From: Bacillus_BE sp042263505
GTDB taxonomy: Bacteria > Bacillota > Bacilli > Bacillales > Cytobacillaceae
Length of the DNA stretch: 64,000 nt
NCBI RefSeq assembly: GCF_042263505.1
Contig: NZ_JBHKFI010000008.1
Location: forward strand, 117,154 to 181,153
Direction of reading: 5' to 3'
The translations under genes and the position numbers were made by a program. Under the pieces are notes generated by a model, which saw nothing but the letters and a program-made list of their open reading frames with translations, was not told where the DNA came from and made no database searches. Below are positions 24,811-32,605 of the stretch, one piece after another. Position 1 is the stretch's first letter. Each line of letters opens with the position of its first letter.

Positions 24811-25905
24811 ATGAGACTTGTAGAGACTGCATCCGTACAATCGGGAACCATCCTAGCAAAAACGATATACAATGAAAAAGGACAAGTTCTGGTTAGCGAA
24901 GACGTGGAACTTAAGGCGCAAATCATTGAGCGTCTAATTTCACTTGGAATTACATACCTCTATATAAAAGATAAACATACAGATGATATTATTTATAAAA
25001 ACTCCATATCTGATAAGTTAAGAAAAGAATCTCTTCAAACCATAGAAGGAACGTTTACTCAGTTTCAAAAGGAATCGAAAATGGAGACGGCCTTTGTCAT
25101 TGAGAAGTCAACGAAGCAATTAAAGAATATTATTCGTCAGTTGTTAGATGAAATTAAAAATAACGGCGATTTGCTATCATTATTAACAGATATTTTCTCG
25201 TATGACCAATATACCTTTACCCACTCTTTTCATGTTACCTTATATTCGTTAGCAATAGGATTAGAATTAAAATTGTCACCAAAGGAATTAGAGATTCTTG
25301 GTTTAGGAGCCATACTTCATGATATTGGGAAAATGAATGTACCTTCAGAAATATTGTTGAAGCCAGGCAAATTGACAAAATCTGAATTTGAAGTGGTAAA
25401 GAAACACTCGGAGGATGGTTTTCAAATATTACGCAATGTTACGACCATTCCCTTATTAGTTGCACATTGTGCCTATCAGCATCATGAAAGAATAAATGGT
25501 TCAGGATATCCCCGTGGAATTAGTGGGAAGGAAATTCATCGCTATGGAAAAATTATTGCTGTTGCTGATGTATTTGATGCGGTTACTTCAAATCGGATTT
25601 ATCGCCGTGCCATGCTGCCACATGCAGGCTTAGAAATCCTCTATTCTGGTGTGGGAAATTTATTCGAAACCCATATTGTTGAGGCATTTCGCCGTTCTGT
25701 CGCCATCTATCCAGTAGGGTTGACTGTTGAATTAAACGATGGAAGAAAAGGCGTTGTTTCTAAGCAAAATGTCGGCCTCAGTGATCGCCCGATTATTCGG
25801 ATTCTGGAAGAAAAGGGAAGAGTCGTTAAACCATATGAATTAAATTTGGCACAGGAACTTTCTACCATGATTGTTAACTGTGATACAACATTAGGGAATC
25901 GTTAA
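24811..25905 (+). CDS. HD-GYP domain protein, putative cyclic-di-GMP phosphodiesterase
   Basis: A 364-residue soluble protein. The C-terminal HD-GYP domain has HSFHVTLYSLAIG, AILHDIGKMNVP (the HD pair near residue 171), KKHSEDGF, HCAYQHHERINGSGYPRG (the full GYP signature) and ADVFDAVTSNRIYR. All metal and signature residues appear intact, so hydrolysis of cyclic-di-GMP is plausible. The N-terminal 130 residues begin MRLVETASVQSGTILAKTIYNEKG, a pattern common ahead of HD-GYP domains and with no recognised sensor. The ATG follows AGATAGGAGAAAATC. It is monocistronic. Confidence 0.9.
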   Translation: MRLVETASVQSGTILAKTIYNEKGQVLVSEDVELKAQIIERLISLGITYLYIKDKHTDDIIYKNSISDKLRKESLQTIEGTFTQFQKESKMETAFVIEKSTKQLKNIIRQLLDEIKNNGDLLSLLTDIFSYDQYTFTHSFHVTLYSLAIGLELKLSPKELEILGLGAILHDIGKMNVPSEILLKPGKLTKSEFEVVKKHSEDGFQILRNVTTIPLLVAHCAYQHHERINGSGYPRGISGKEIHRYGKIIAVADVFDAVTSNRIYRRAMLPHAGLEILYSGVGNLFETHIVEAFRRSVAIYPVGLTVELNDGRKGVVSKQNVGLSDRPIIRILEEKGRVVKPYELNLAQELSTMIVNCDTTLGNR

Positions 25906-25914
25906 AATAAAGTA

Positions 25915-25950
25915 AAAAAGAAGCATTTGGGAAAACCAATTGCTTCTTTT
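25915..25950. terminator. Shared terminator between the HD-GYP gene and lytH
   Basis: AAAAGAAGCA and TGCTTCTTTT flank a short inner TGG/CCA pairing; A and T runs on both sides suit both convergent genes. Confidence 0.8.
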
Positions 25951-25954
25951 AATT

Positions 25955-26944
25955 TCACTTCTTAATTCTCTGCCGTTCTTGTCTTTCCCACAATCGAAGA
26001 TGTGGATAAGGGTCATAAGACCATTCTGAATAACCATTGTCTTTATAAATTCCATAATGTAGATGTGGGGGAAACTTTCCTGAAGTACCAGGAGGACCAT
26101 ATCCTGAACTACCGACGCCCCCAATAATCATACCGGGTTCGACAATTTGTCCTACTGATAAATCCTTTGCAAATCCACTTAGATGGGCAAAATAATGATA
26201 GTTATTGTTTATATCACGAATCCCAATTCTCCAGCCGCCATATTTATTCCAGCCCTTCATTTCAATAATTCCAAAGGAAGTTGCTCGAACTGGCACTCCG
26301 TAATTGGCGAATATATCGGTCCCCTCATGTATTCTTCGGCCTCCCCAGCCTCTCGCATCCCCCCAAGTACTCCGATAGCTATGATTGCTTCGAAGTGGGA
26401 CGGGAAAAGAATGAGTCTTCAAATCTAAGTGACCAAAATGCTGATAAATTTTTGCCTTTCCCATGATTATTCCGACTGATTTATCCCTTTCATAATAATT
26501 CCATAAGCCGATTTTGATATTATCATGGTCAATTCCGTATTGGAGAATGTAATTGGCGAAAGAGTAGAGAATATCTTCATCATCTGAAAGACGTGCCTTT
26601 CCATCACCGTTTCCATCCCTTCCAATACCATTGAATAATTGAATAGAAAGAGGATTTTCATCTTTCATATTTGGATTTAAAAGTCCAGCCCATTCTTCTG
26701 GTTTAAAATAAATCCCAATAACCCCATCCGAATCTGGAATATCTCTTCTGGATAAACGAATATTGTGCTCATATTGATCAATAGCTGCTAAGTAATACCA
26801 AGGAATATTGGTTACCATCTCCACCTTTTTATAAAGCTCCATCCTCTTTTCATATACATCTTCTTCGGTAGAATTGGCAAAAACATGGAATTGGGAAATC
26901 CCTATACATATTGAAAAAAGGCAAATGATGAAAAAGAGCCGCAC
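25955..26944 (-). CDS. lytH: Sporulation L-Ala-D-Glu endopeptidase LytH (M23 family)
   Basis: A 329-residue exported protein. It has an N-terminal signal segment (FFIICLFSICIGISQFHVFA), a central domain with WYYLAAIDQYEHNI, and a C-terminal M23 peptidase domain. Zinc-site motifs are RRIHEGTDIFA and FPPHLHYGIY near residue 300. This matches LytH (YunA) of B. subtilis, which trims peptide side chains in the spore cortex under SigK. A GTG start at 26944 is set by GGGGAGGATTTTT. It is convergent with the HD-GYP gene. Sporulation control is inferred from the family, not from a promoter I can define. Confidence 0.88.
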   Translation of the reverse strand: MRLFFIICLFSICIGISQFHVFANSTEEDVYEKRMELYKKVEMVTNIPWYYLAAIDQYEHNIRLSRRDIPDSDGVIGIYFKPEEWAGLLNPNMKDENPLSIQLFNGIGRDGNGDGKARLSDDEDILYSFANYILQYGIDHDNIKIGLWNYYERDKSVGIIMGKAKIYQHFGHLDLKTHSFPVPLRSNHSYRSTWGDARGWGGRRIHEGTDIFANYGVPVRATSFGIIEMKGWNKYGGWRIGIRDINNNYHYFAHLSGFAKDLSVGQIVEPGMIIGGVGSSGYGPPGTSGKFPPHLHYGIYKDNGYSEWSYDPYPHLRLWERQERQRIKK

Positions 26945-27155
26945 AAAAATCCTCCCCTCTTAAAATGTGACAACATTAGTTTGTGAGTAAACAGAAAAAT
27001 AAATAAATGTGAATTACTGGTAAAATAATGAATAAGAGTATCTGTTACTTGTATTTAAAACAGGCAATATGTTAAAGTGACAACTGTGGGAGAAGGTTTA
27101 CTGGTAGTTGATGGCCTTTTCAGATTTTGATTTCATATTAGGGGTGGAATAAAGG

Positions 27156-28070
27156 ATGGACAATCAAGAATATATTCGAAAACCTGAATGGTTAAAAATA
27201 AAATTAAACACCAATAAAAATTATGTAGACCTCAAAAAAATGATGAGGGACAAGAATTTACATACAGTTTGTGAGGAAGCAAGATGTCCTAATATCCATG
27301 AATGCTGGGCATCTAGACGAACAGCCACTTTTATGATTCTCGGTGATGTTTGCACAAGGGCATGCCGTTTTTGTGCTGTCAAAACAGGTTTACCAAGCGA
27401 ACTTGATTGGCAAGAACCGGAAAGGGTAGCAGACTCTGTCTATCAAATGAACTTAAAGCATGTGGTTGTAACAGCAGTTGCACGTGATGATCTAAAAGAT
27501 GGCGGGGCAGCTGTATTTGCCGAAACGGTAAGAGCCATTAGAAGAAAAAATCCATTAACAAGCATTGAGGTCCTACCTTCTGATATGGGGGGAGTGTATG
27601 AAAACCTTGAAGAATTAATGAATGCTAACCCAGATATTTTAAATCATAATATCGAAACAGTGAAAAGACTTTCTCCAAGAGTGCGCGCTCGAGCAATCTA
27701 TGAACGTTCTTTGGAATTTTTGCGCCGTGCGAAGGAAATGAAACCTAATATTCCGACTAAATCAAGCATCATGACTGGATTAGGAGAGACTAAGGAAGAA
27801 ATTATCGAGGCTATGGATGACTTACGTGCTAATCATGTAGATATTGTCACAATTGGTCAATATTTACAGCCTTCAAAATCACATCTGAAAGTACAAAAAT
27901 ATTACCATCCTGATGAATTTCAAGAATTAAAGGAAATAGCTTTACAGAAGGGATTTAGTCATTGTGAAGCAGGTCCATTAGTGCGCTCCTCTTATCATGC
28001 AGATGAGCAAGTAAGTGAGGCAGCGAAGCATAAACTACAAAAAAGTGAGCAAAAGGTAAAAGAGGCATAA
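27156..28070 (+). CDS. lipA: Lipoyl synthase
   Basis: A 304-residue radical SAM enzyme that inserts two sulfur atoms into octanoyl groups on carrier proteins such as GcvH (8609). The auxiliary 4Fe-4S cluster cysteines are Cys39, Cys44 and Cys50 (CEEARCPNIHEC). The radical SAM cysteines are Cys66, Cys70 and Cys73 (CTRACRFC). VRSSYHADEQ near the C-terminus provides the serine ligand. The start follows AGGGGTGGAATAAAGG. Its dependence on Fe-S supply links it to the suf, erpA and nfuA-like genes of the window. Confidence 0.96.
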   Translation: MDNQEYIRKPEWLKIKLNTNKNYVDLKKMMRDKNLHTVCEEARCPNIHECWASRRTATFMILGDVCTRACRFCAVKTGLPSELDWQEPERVADSVYQMNLKHVVVTAVARDDLKDGGAAVFAETVRAIRRKNPLTSIEVLPSDMGGVYENLEELMNANPDILNHNIETVKRLSPRVRARAIYERSLEFLRRAKEMKPNIPTKSSIMTGLGETKEEIIEAMDDLRANHVDIVTIGQYLQPSKSHLKVQKYYHPDEFQELKEIALQKGFSHCEAGPLVRSSYHADEQVSEAAKHKLQKSEQKVKEA

Positions 28071-28084
28071 GTTTCCTTGGGAAA

Positions 28085-28117
28085 CAAAAGCAATCGGTTT
28101 AACTCCGATTGCTTTTG
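28085..28117. terminator. Bidirectional terminator between lipA and yutC
   Basis: CAAAAGCAATCGG pairs exactly with CCGATTGCTTTTG across a six-base loop. Confidence 0.9.
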
Positions 28118-28120
28118 TTA

Positions 28121-28738
28121 TTAACTTTTTTCGTTTGATTCTTCCCCATTAGCATTTTCTCCGTTACTCATTTTCTTCCCCTGGGGAGATTTTTTCATTT
28201 GTTTAATGATATCATCAAGAGCATCATGCACGTTTTTACTATCAGAGTCAAGTTGAGCATAGCTTTCAATGGTTTTCCTTATATTGGTGTTATCTGATAC
28301 ATAGACGTGATACCATCTAGGGACTACAGACATTGCCGTTCTTTTCACTTGGTCAGCGGTCTCAGAGCGATTTTTTGAATTCGTATCATAAATGATTAAA
28401 ACCTCTTCGTCCGTTACAAGAGTGGATACATCATTCACGCCGGACAAATCAGTTGCATATTTTCCAATAATGTCTGATAGTTTTTCTCGGTCGATTGCCG
28501 CATAGTGTTGGTTAGAGGTTCGATCAGTCATGATAGGACTTTTTTGATGGCGGGTGTAGCCGAAGTCTTCACTCACATTATCCGAATCTTCCTTATACAA
28601 TTCAGCTCGGTCATCATTTACATTTATGGTATTTCCGCTTTTCTGATAAATCCCCGCCTTTGATTGATCCTGGTTATTTTGACAGGCAGTTAAGGCACAA
28701 ATGCCACATAAACTGAGTATGATTAATGGCTTTTTCAT
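28121..28738 (-). CDS. yutC: YhcN/YlaJ family sporulation lipoprotein YutC
   Basis: About 205 residues. The signal peptide MKKPLIILSLCGICALTAC has a lipobox cysteine at residue 19, followed by a low-complexity polar linker. A YhcN/YlaJ domain follows (KLSDIIGKYATDLSGVNDVSTLVTDEE in part; VPRWYHVYVSDN). The C-terminal tail is Lys/Glu/Asn-rich. Family members are spore membrane lipoproteins involved in germination or outgrowth. The frame opens at 28771, but AAGGGGGGTGTTTTTAC fixes ATG 28738. Confidence 0.88.
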   Translation of the reverse strand: MKKPLIILSLCGICALTACQNNQDQSKAGIYQKSGNTINVNDDRAELYKEDSDNVSEDFGYTRHQKSPIMTDRTSNQHYAAIDREKLSDIIGKYATDLSGVNDVSTLVTDEEVLIIYDTNSKNRSETADQVKRTAMSVVPRWYHVYVSDNTNIRKTIESYAQLDSDSKNVHDALDDIIKQMKKSPQGKKMSNGENANGEESNEKS

Positions 28739-28851
28739 GTAAAAACACCCCCTTATTACTAGAATGACCATACATATGCTTTTTTTTCTTAGTAATTGAT
28801 GGGGAATCAGTTATAATTTAAATAAGAGTTTTTTTGGAGGAAGGTGTGAAA

Positions 28852-29127
28852 ATGGTTTGCATTAATAATATTTGCTACGAGGTTGTCGAAGAAAGAGGAG
28901 AAGGCTTTAATGAAGAGACTTTTCGAAATCGGTATAGCGATATTTTAGCTAAATATGATTACATTGTTGGGGATTGGGGTTACGGACAACTTCGGTTAAA
29001 AGGATTCTTTGACGATCAAAACCAAAAAGCTGCCTTTGATACGAAAATAAGTGTTCTAACTGAATATCTATATGAATTTTGTAACTTTGGTTGTGCTTAT
29101 TTTGTTGTGAAAAAAGTATTGAAATAA
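28852..29127 (+). CDS. yutD: YutD family protein (DUF1027)
   Basis: A 91-residue cytosolic protein starting MVCINNICYEVVEERGEGFNEE, with YDYIVGDWGYGQLRLKGFF and the cysteine-containing end CNFGCAYFVVKK. These match YutD of B. subtilis and the DUF1027 family, whose function is unknown. GGAGGAAGGTG fixes ATG 28852; the in-frame codon at 28834 lies over the ribosome-binding site. It is divergent from yutC. Confidence 0.87.
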   Translation: MVCINNICYEVVEERGEGFNEETFRNRYSDILAKYDYIVGDWGYGQLRLKGFFDDQNQKAAFDTKISVLTEYLYEFCNFGCAYFVVKKVLK

Positions 29128-29140
29128 TAAGATTAACTTG

Positions 29141-29170
29141 AAGCACCCCTTTTTTATGGGGTGCTTCTTT
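29141..29170. terminator. Terminator between yutD and the gene at 29176
   Basis: AAGCACCCC pairs with GGGGTGCTT, followed by CTTT on the plus strand; the T-rich loop gives some use on the other strand. Confidence 0.8.
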
Positions 29171-29175
29171 ACGCT

Positions 29176-29451
29176 TTATGAGTGTTCTTCCACTTGATTC
29201 GGTTCATCATGAGGAGGATGAGCACCTTCCATTTGACGAGGCAAGTCCTGATGGAGCGATTTATATTCATAATTAAATGCACTATAATGACGCTGACCTT
29301 CATGCCATGGAGCCGTTTTATTTTGCACAGGTTCATTTTGATGGATAGGTGATCCATAAGCCCCCTCAGGAAGCTCCTCCGCTGTTAGGTAATCTCTCCC
29401 AATTTCAACATTTGCAAAATCTGTATAGTGTTCTTTCCCTTTTTTATCCAT
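29176..29451 (-). CDS. Small hydrophilic cytosolic protein, unknown function
   Basis: A 91-residue protein, start ATG 29451 after AAAGAGGTGTG. It reads MDKKGKEHYTDFANVEIGRD, then LTAEELPEGAYGSPI, and ends in a Pro/His/Glu-rich tail (GAHPPHDEPNQVEEH). I recall similar short hypothetical Bacillus proteins annotated only as cytosolic protein. There is no membrane segment, signal peptide or cysteine. It has many His, Glu and Pro residues and is probably unstructured at the C-terminus. It is convergent with yutD. No function can be assigned. Confidence 0.72.
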   Translation of the reverse strand: MDKKGKEHYTDFANVEIGRDYLTAEELPEGAYGSPIHQNEPVQNKTAPWHEGQRHYSAFNYEYKSLHQDLPRQMEGAHPPHDEPNQVEEHS

Positions 29452-29524
29452 AAACACACCTCTTTATGTTGTTTAAAATTTAGTATTTGATAAAGTTTAG
29501 GAAAATAACGGGGGAAAATTTAAG

Positions 29525-29849
29525 TTATCCACTCTTAACGGACATTTTGACTCCCACTTCAAGATTCTGAGAATACGAAGAAGATAAGTGGGAGATCAAC
29601 TGTCAGTAAAGGTCCGACGAGGGATTAAGGTCCTAGTCAGGCGAAGCCACAAGATGTGGTGTTATGAGCGTGATAAGTGAAATAAGATTTTTCTTTGGGC
29701 TTCAGCCCTTAGAAAAATCAATCAGGCTTTGCGTGACTAACCATCAGTGGGGGATGAATGGCAGACTAAAAGCGCGATGTCAACACATAAGTCTGCACAC
29801 TTCACGTCCTGTGCGTCGAAAACCCCCACTGATGGAAGTTTCACTTTAT
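29525..29849 (+). mobile_element. Protein-less IS200/IS605-like repeat, copy 3 (full class)
   Basis: About 325 bp. It has left-end hairpins; the central stem AGTCAGGCGAAGCC/GGCTTTGCGTGACT enclosing GATTTTTCT/AGAAAAATC; and the right-end stem CCATCAGTGGGGG/CCCCCACTGATGG with a 60-nt insert. The target flank is AAGTTAT and one C of the left terminus is missing. It ends TTTCACTTTAT. A 65-codon frame across it (MSVISEIRFFFGLQ) recurs in the other full copies but lacks a ribosome-binding site. Its terminus contains the stop codon of the DUF3055 gene. Confidence 0.78.
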
Positions 29850-30112
29850 ACGATTTCGGAAAGGAAGGATCGTAGTTCTTCGCCATCTTCCTCTGAGAGA
29901 TTAAAGGCATGCTCTATATAGCCTTCCTCCTCTAAATCATCTGGGCCGATAATTGCAAACCGATTTCCTTGAATATTTAAAACTAATTTTTTTCCATAAT
30001 AACGTTCTGACTGGATAATTGCCAAATCAAAACGCTGACTTTCGGACATAAAGCTAATAAAACGAGTTTTCGTTTCTTCAGTTTCATCGTATAGAAAAAA
30101 GCGTTCAGTCAC
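29846..30112 (-). CDS. DUF3055 family protein
   Basis: An 88-residue protein starting at GTG 30112, with AAGGAGGGACCATTT upstream on the minus strand; the ATG at 30130 lies before this site. It reads TERFFLYDETEETKTRFISF and GNRFAIIGPDDLEEEGYIEHAF, the DUF3055 pattern seen throughout Bacillus. The function is unknown. The TAA stop (29846-29848) is inside the right terminus of repeat copy 3; the coding part looks complete. Confidence 0.82.
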   Translation of the reverse strand: MTERFFLYDETEETKTRFISFMSESQRFDLAIIQSERYYGKKLVLNIQGNRFAIIGPDDLEEEGYIEHAFNLSEEDGEELRSFLSEIV

Positions 30113-30323
30113 AAATGGTCCCTCCTTCATCTCTATTGTTCGCTTATTTGTGAGCTTATTCCTATCTTAACAAATTCCATTCATCATATCATATAAAACC
30201 AATCGCAAATTCAAAAAGCCAGAAAAATGGTACAATATTTATGGAGATAGCTAGTAAATGATTGAACAGCCACACCCTTTTTTATACAATGAAAAAGGAT
30301 GTTGTCGAAAGGGATGAAGAGAT

Positions 30324-30761
30324 ATGTATTTTGTGGACCGTGAGAGAATCGAGAGAATATTAAAGTTTTTAGAAAACCAAATTTGTTTATTTGAGGAGCA
30401 GCCTAAATGGGAAACATTAATCGAAAAGGCTGCATTGGAAAGATTAACACATATTATGATTGAGTCCATTCTCGATGTTGGAAATGCCATGATAGATGGT
30501 TTTATTATGCGTGATCCAGGGAGTTATGAAGATATTGTTGATATTTTAGAGGATGAGAAAGTCATTTCTAAGGATATGAGTGTGAGTTTTAAAGAAATGA
30601 TTAAGGTTCGCAAAATTTTAGTCCAGGAGTATACGGCAATTCATCATCAGGAACTAGCCGATCTTTTTGCACACCATTTAGACAGGGTGAAAGAATTTGC
30701 GTCTATGGTGAGACAATATTTAGAGAATGAATTAGGTCCAGTTTCTGCATTTAGAAATTAA
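30324..30761 (+). CDS. yutE: DUF86/HepT-like protein YutE
   Basis: A 145-residue all-helical protein of the DUF86/HepT-like fold. ESILDVGNAMIDGFIMRDPGSYEDIVDIL and the C-terminal YLENELGPVSAFRN match YutE. HepT toxins carry an R-x4-6-H-x-Y RNase motif; here the corresponding stretch is RKILVQEY, with Gln in place of His, and no MntA-type antitoxin gene is adjacent. It is therefore unlikely to be an active toxin. The start ATG follows AAAGGGATGAAGAGAT. Confidence 0.83.
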   Translation: MYFVDRERIERILKFLENQICLFEEQPKWETLIEKAALERLTHIMIESILDVGNAMIDGFIMRDPGSYEDIVDILEDEKVISKDMSVSFKEMIKVRKILVQEYTAIHHQELADLFAHHLDRVKEFASMVRQYLENELGPVSAFRN

Positions 30762-30811
30762 CGCTAACATCATGAGAAATTCTTACATCTAAGATACGAG
30801 GAGTGAATTTT

Positions 30812-31576
30812 GTGAAAAAATATAAAGGTTATTTAATTGATTTAGATGGGACGATGTACAAGGGCACGGAATTAATTGAGGAAGCGGCAGGCTTCGTTAA
30901 ATCCCTTGTCGATCTTCATATCCCATATTTATTTGTTACGAACAATTCTTCCAGAACACCCACTCAAGTTGCAGAAAAGCTAAAGGGGTTTGGGATTCAG
31001 GCAGAGGAAAGTCAGGTATTTACGACTAGCCTTGCAACAGCCAATTACATATATGAACAAAATCCTAGTGGTTCTGTTTATGTTATCGGTGAGGAAGGAC
31101 TTCAAACCGCGATTGCAGAAAAAGGGTTTACCCCTGCCGAAGAAGCAGCTGATTTTGTCGTCATTGGCATTGACCGGGAATTAACCTATGAAAAACTAGC
31201 GGTTGGCTGCCTTGCCGTAAGAAATGGGGCAACCTTCATCTCAACAAATGGGGATATTGCGTTGCCAACAGAAAGAGGATTTATGCCAGGAAACGGCTCG
31301 ATTACCTCCGTGATTACTGTGTCTACCGGAAAAAAGCCGATTTTCATCGGCAAGCCGGAATCCATTATCATGGAACAAGCCTTAAAGGTGTTAGGCGTTC
31401 GAAAAGAAGAGACGATCATGGTGGGGGATTATTATGACACCGATATTATGGCCGGGATCAATGCTGGAATGGATACACTTTTAGTGCATACCGGTGTCAC
31501 TACAAAGGAATTATTGAAAAACTATGAGACTCAACCAACTTATACGATTGATTCGTTAGATCAGTGGGAATTTTAA
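30812..31576 (+). CDS. yutF: HAD-type phosphatase YutF (NagD family)
   Basis: A 254-residue haloacid dehalogenase phosphatase of the NagD/p-nitrophenyl phosphatase class, TIGR01457-like. Motif I is YLIDLDGTMYKG near residue 7, motif II FVTNNSSRTP, the lysine motif FIGKPESIIME, and motif IV MVGDYYDTDIMAG. All catalytic residues are present. The frame opens at 30803 within the ribosome-binding site; ACGAGGAGTGAATTTT fixes GTG 30812. The physiological substrate is uncertain. Confidence 0.9.
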   Translation: MKKYKGYLIDLDGTMYKGTELIEEAAGFVKSLVDLHIPYLFVTNNSSRTPTQVAEKLKGFGIQAEESQVFTTSLATANYIYEQNPSGSVYVIGEEGLQTAIAEKGFTPAEEAADFVVIGIDRELTYEKLAVGCLAVRNGATFISTNGDIALPTERGFMPGNGSITSVITVSTGKKPIFIGKPESIIMEQALKVLGVRKEETIMVGDYYDTDIMAGINAGMDTLLVHTGVTTKELLKNYETQPTYTIDSLDQWEF

Positions 31577-31599
31577 GAAGTGCTTGATATAGAGATTAA

Positions 31600-31635
31600 A
31601 AAACGCCGATGTTGTATATCGGCGTTTTCTTTTAG
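31600..31635 (+). terminator. Terminator of yutF
   Basis: AAAACGCCGAT pairs with ATCGGCGTTTT, followed by CTTTTA. Confidence 0.88.
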
Positions 31636-31696
31636 TTTCCGTTGACTGAGATCCAATTTTGTTCGAAAAAGTATAATCTTCTAAACCAGCCCATTT

Positions 31697-32197
31697 TTAA
31701 ATATCATTCTCTGCAGCACTATGAGCCAAGCGACTAGAAGCTGCTGCTGCGATAGCTCCGACAATATCATCTAAAAATGTGTGACATTTTCCTGTTGTTT
31801 TATCATTTAACATCTTTAATATCCCTGGTTTTAACTTGTCGATATAACCATAATTGGTGAAACCAATGGATCCATAAACGTTGACGATTGAAAAAGCTAG
31901 CACCTCATCAACTCCATATAATCCTTCATCTGTAGCAATAATGGATTGCAAGGGTTCTTCTAATAACCCCTTTTCTCCTAGGATGTCTAATTGGATCCCA
32001 GTTAGGATCGCATTTTGAACTTCTCTTTTATTTAATACTTTTTCGACATTTTGGATGCAAGTATCTATTGTTAAATTAGGATGGTATGCTTCCTGGAGAT
32101 AGTAAACGAGTTCAGCCATATCATGTATGGTGACGCCTCTTTCTTTTAGCCATCTACGTGCTGTTTCTTCTGGGATACTAATTTTATTTTCTTTCAT
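31697..32197 (-). CDS. yutG: Phosphatidylglycerophosphatase A-related protein YutG
   Basis: A 166-residue protein matching the Bacillus YutG/PgpA-like family: ARRWLKERGVTIHDMAELVYYLQ at the N-terminus and, near the C-terminus, TGKCHTFLDDIVGAIAAAASSRL. Classical PgpA has several membrane helices; this group is shorter and more soluble, so activity on phosphatidylglycerophosphate is uncertain. AAAAGGTG fixes ATG 32197; the GTG at 32206 lies inside that site. The left end of repeat copy 4 begins 28 bp upstream of the start, where a promoter would be expected. Confidence 0.82.
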   Translation of the reverse strand: MKENKISIPEETARRWLKERGVTIHDMAELVYYLQEAYHPNLTIDTCIQNVEKVLNKREVQNAILTGIQLDILGEKGLLEEPLQSIIATDEGLYGVDEVLAFSIVNVYGSIGFTNYGYIDKLKPGILKMLNDKTTGKCHTFLDDIVGAIAAAASSRLAHSAAENDI

Positions 32198-32224
32198 ATT
32201 CTTCACCTTTTCTGATATTTTTCT

Positions 32225-32439
32225 TTATCCCACTCTTAACGGACAGTAAGACTCCCACTTCAAGATTCTGAGAATACGAAGAAGATAAGTGGGAGATCAA
32301 CTGTCCGTAAAGGTCCGATAAGTTCAACTAACCATCAGTGGGGGATGAATGGCAGACTAAAAGCGCGATGTCAATCGCAATATCTGCACTAGCACGTCCT
32401 GTGCGTCGAAAACCCCCACTGATGGAAGTTTCACTTTAT
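32225..32439 (+). mobile_element. Protein-less IS200/IS605-like repeat, copy 4 (short class)
   Basis: About 215 bp. Like copy 1 it lacks the central stem (GGTCCGATAAGTTCAACT runs directly into the right hairpin). The 60-nt insert of the right hairpin has diverged (GATGTCAATCGCAATATCTG where others have GACGTCAACACATAAGTCTG). It is flanked by CTTTAT and ends CACTTTAT. It is the only copy whose right end does not face the 3' end of a convergent gene; it lies between the divergent yutG and yutH. Confidence 0.75.
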
Positions 32440-32605
32440 GCCTTCATCTCTTATTAAATTATGCAATGGGCTAATATGGGTTAATTTATGTTATCTCCGC
32501 TACTTTCATCCATGAGTTCTGATTATTCATGAAAGAATTACTTCAATTTTTACGAATGTAATCATATAAATGGCAATAGGGATGATTTTCAAGGAGGTGG
32601 AAATC

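Noticed and set aside
30324..30761. yutE as a HepT toxin of a toxin-antitoxin pair
   Set aside because: The RNase-motif His is Gln, and no MntA-type nucleotidyltransferase gene is next to it.
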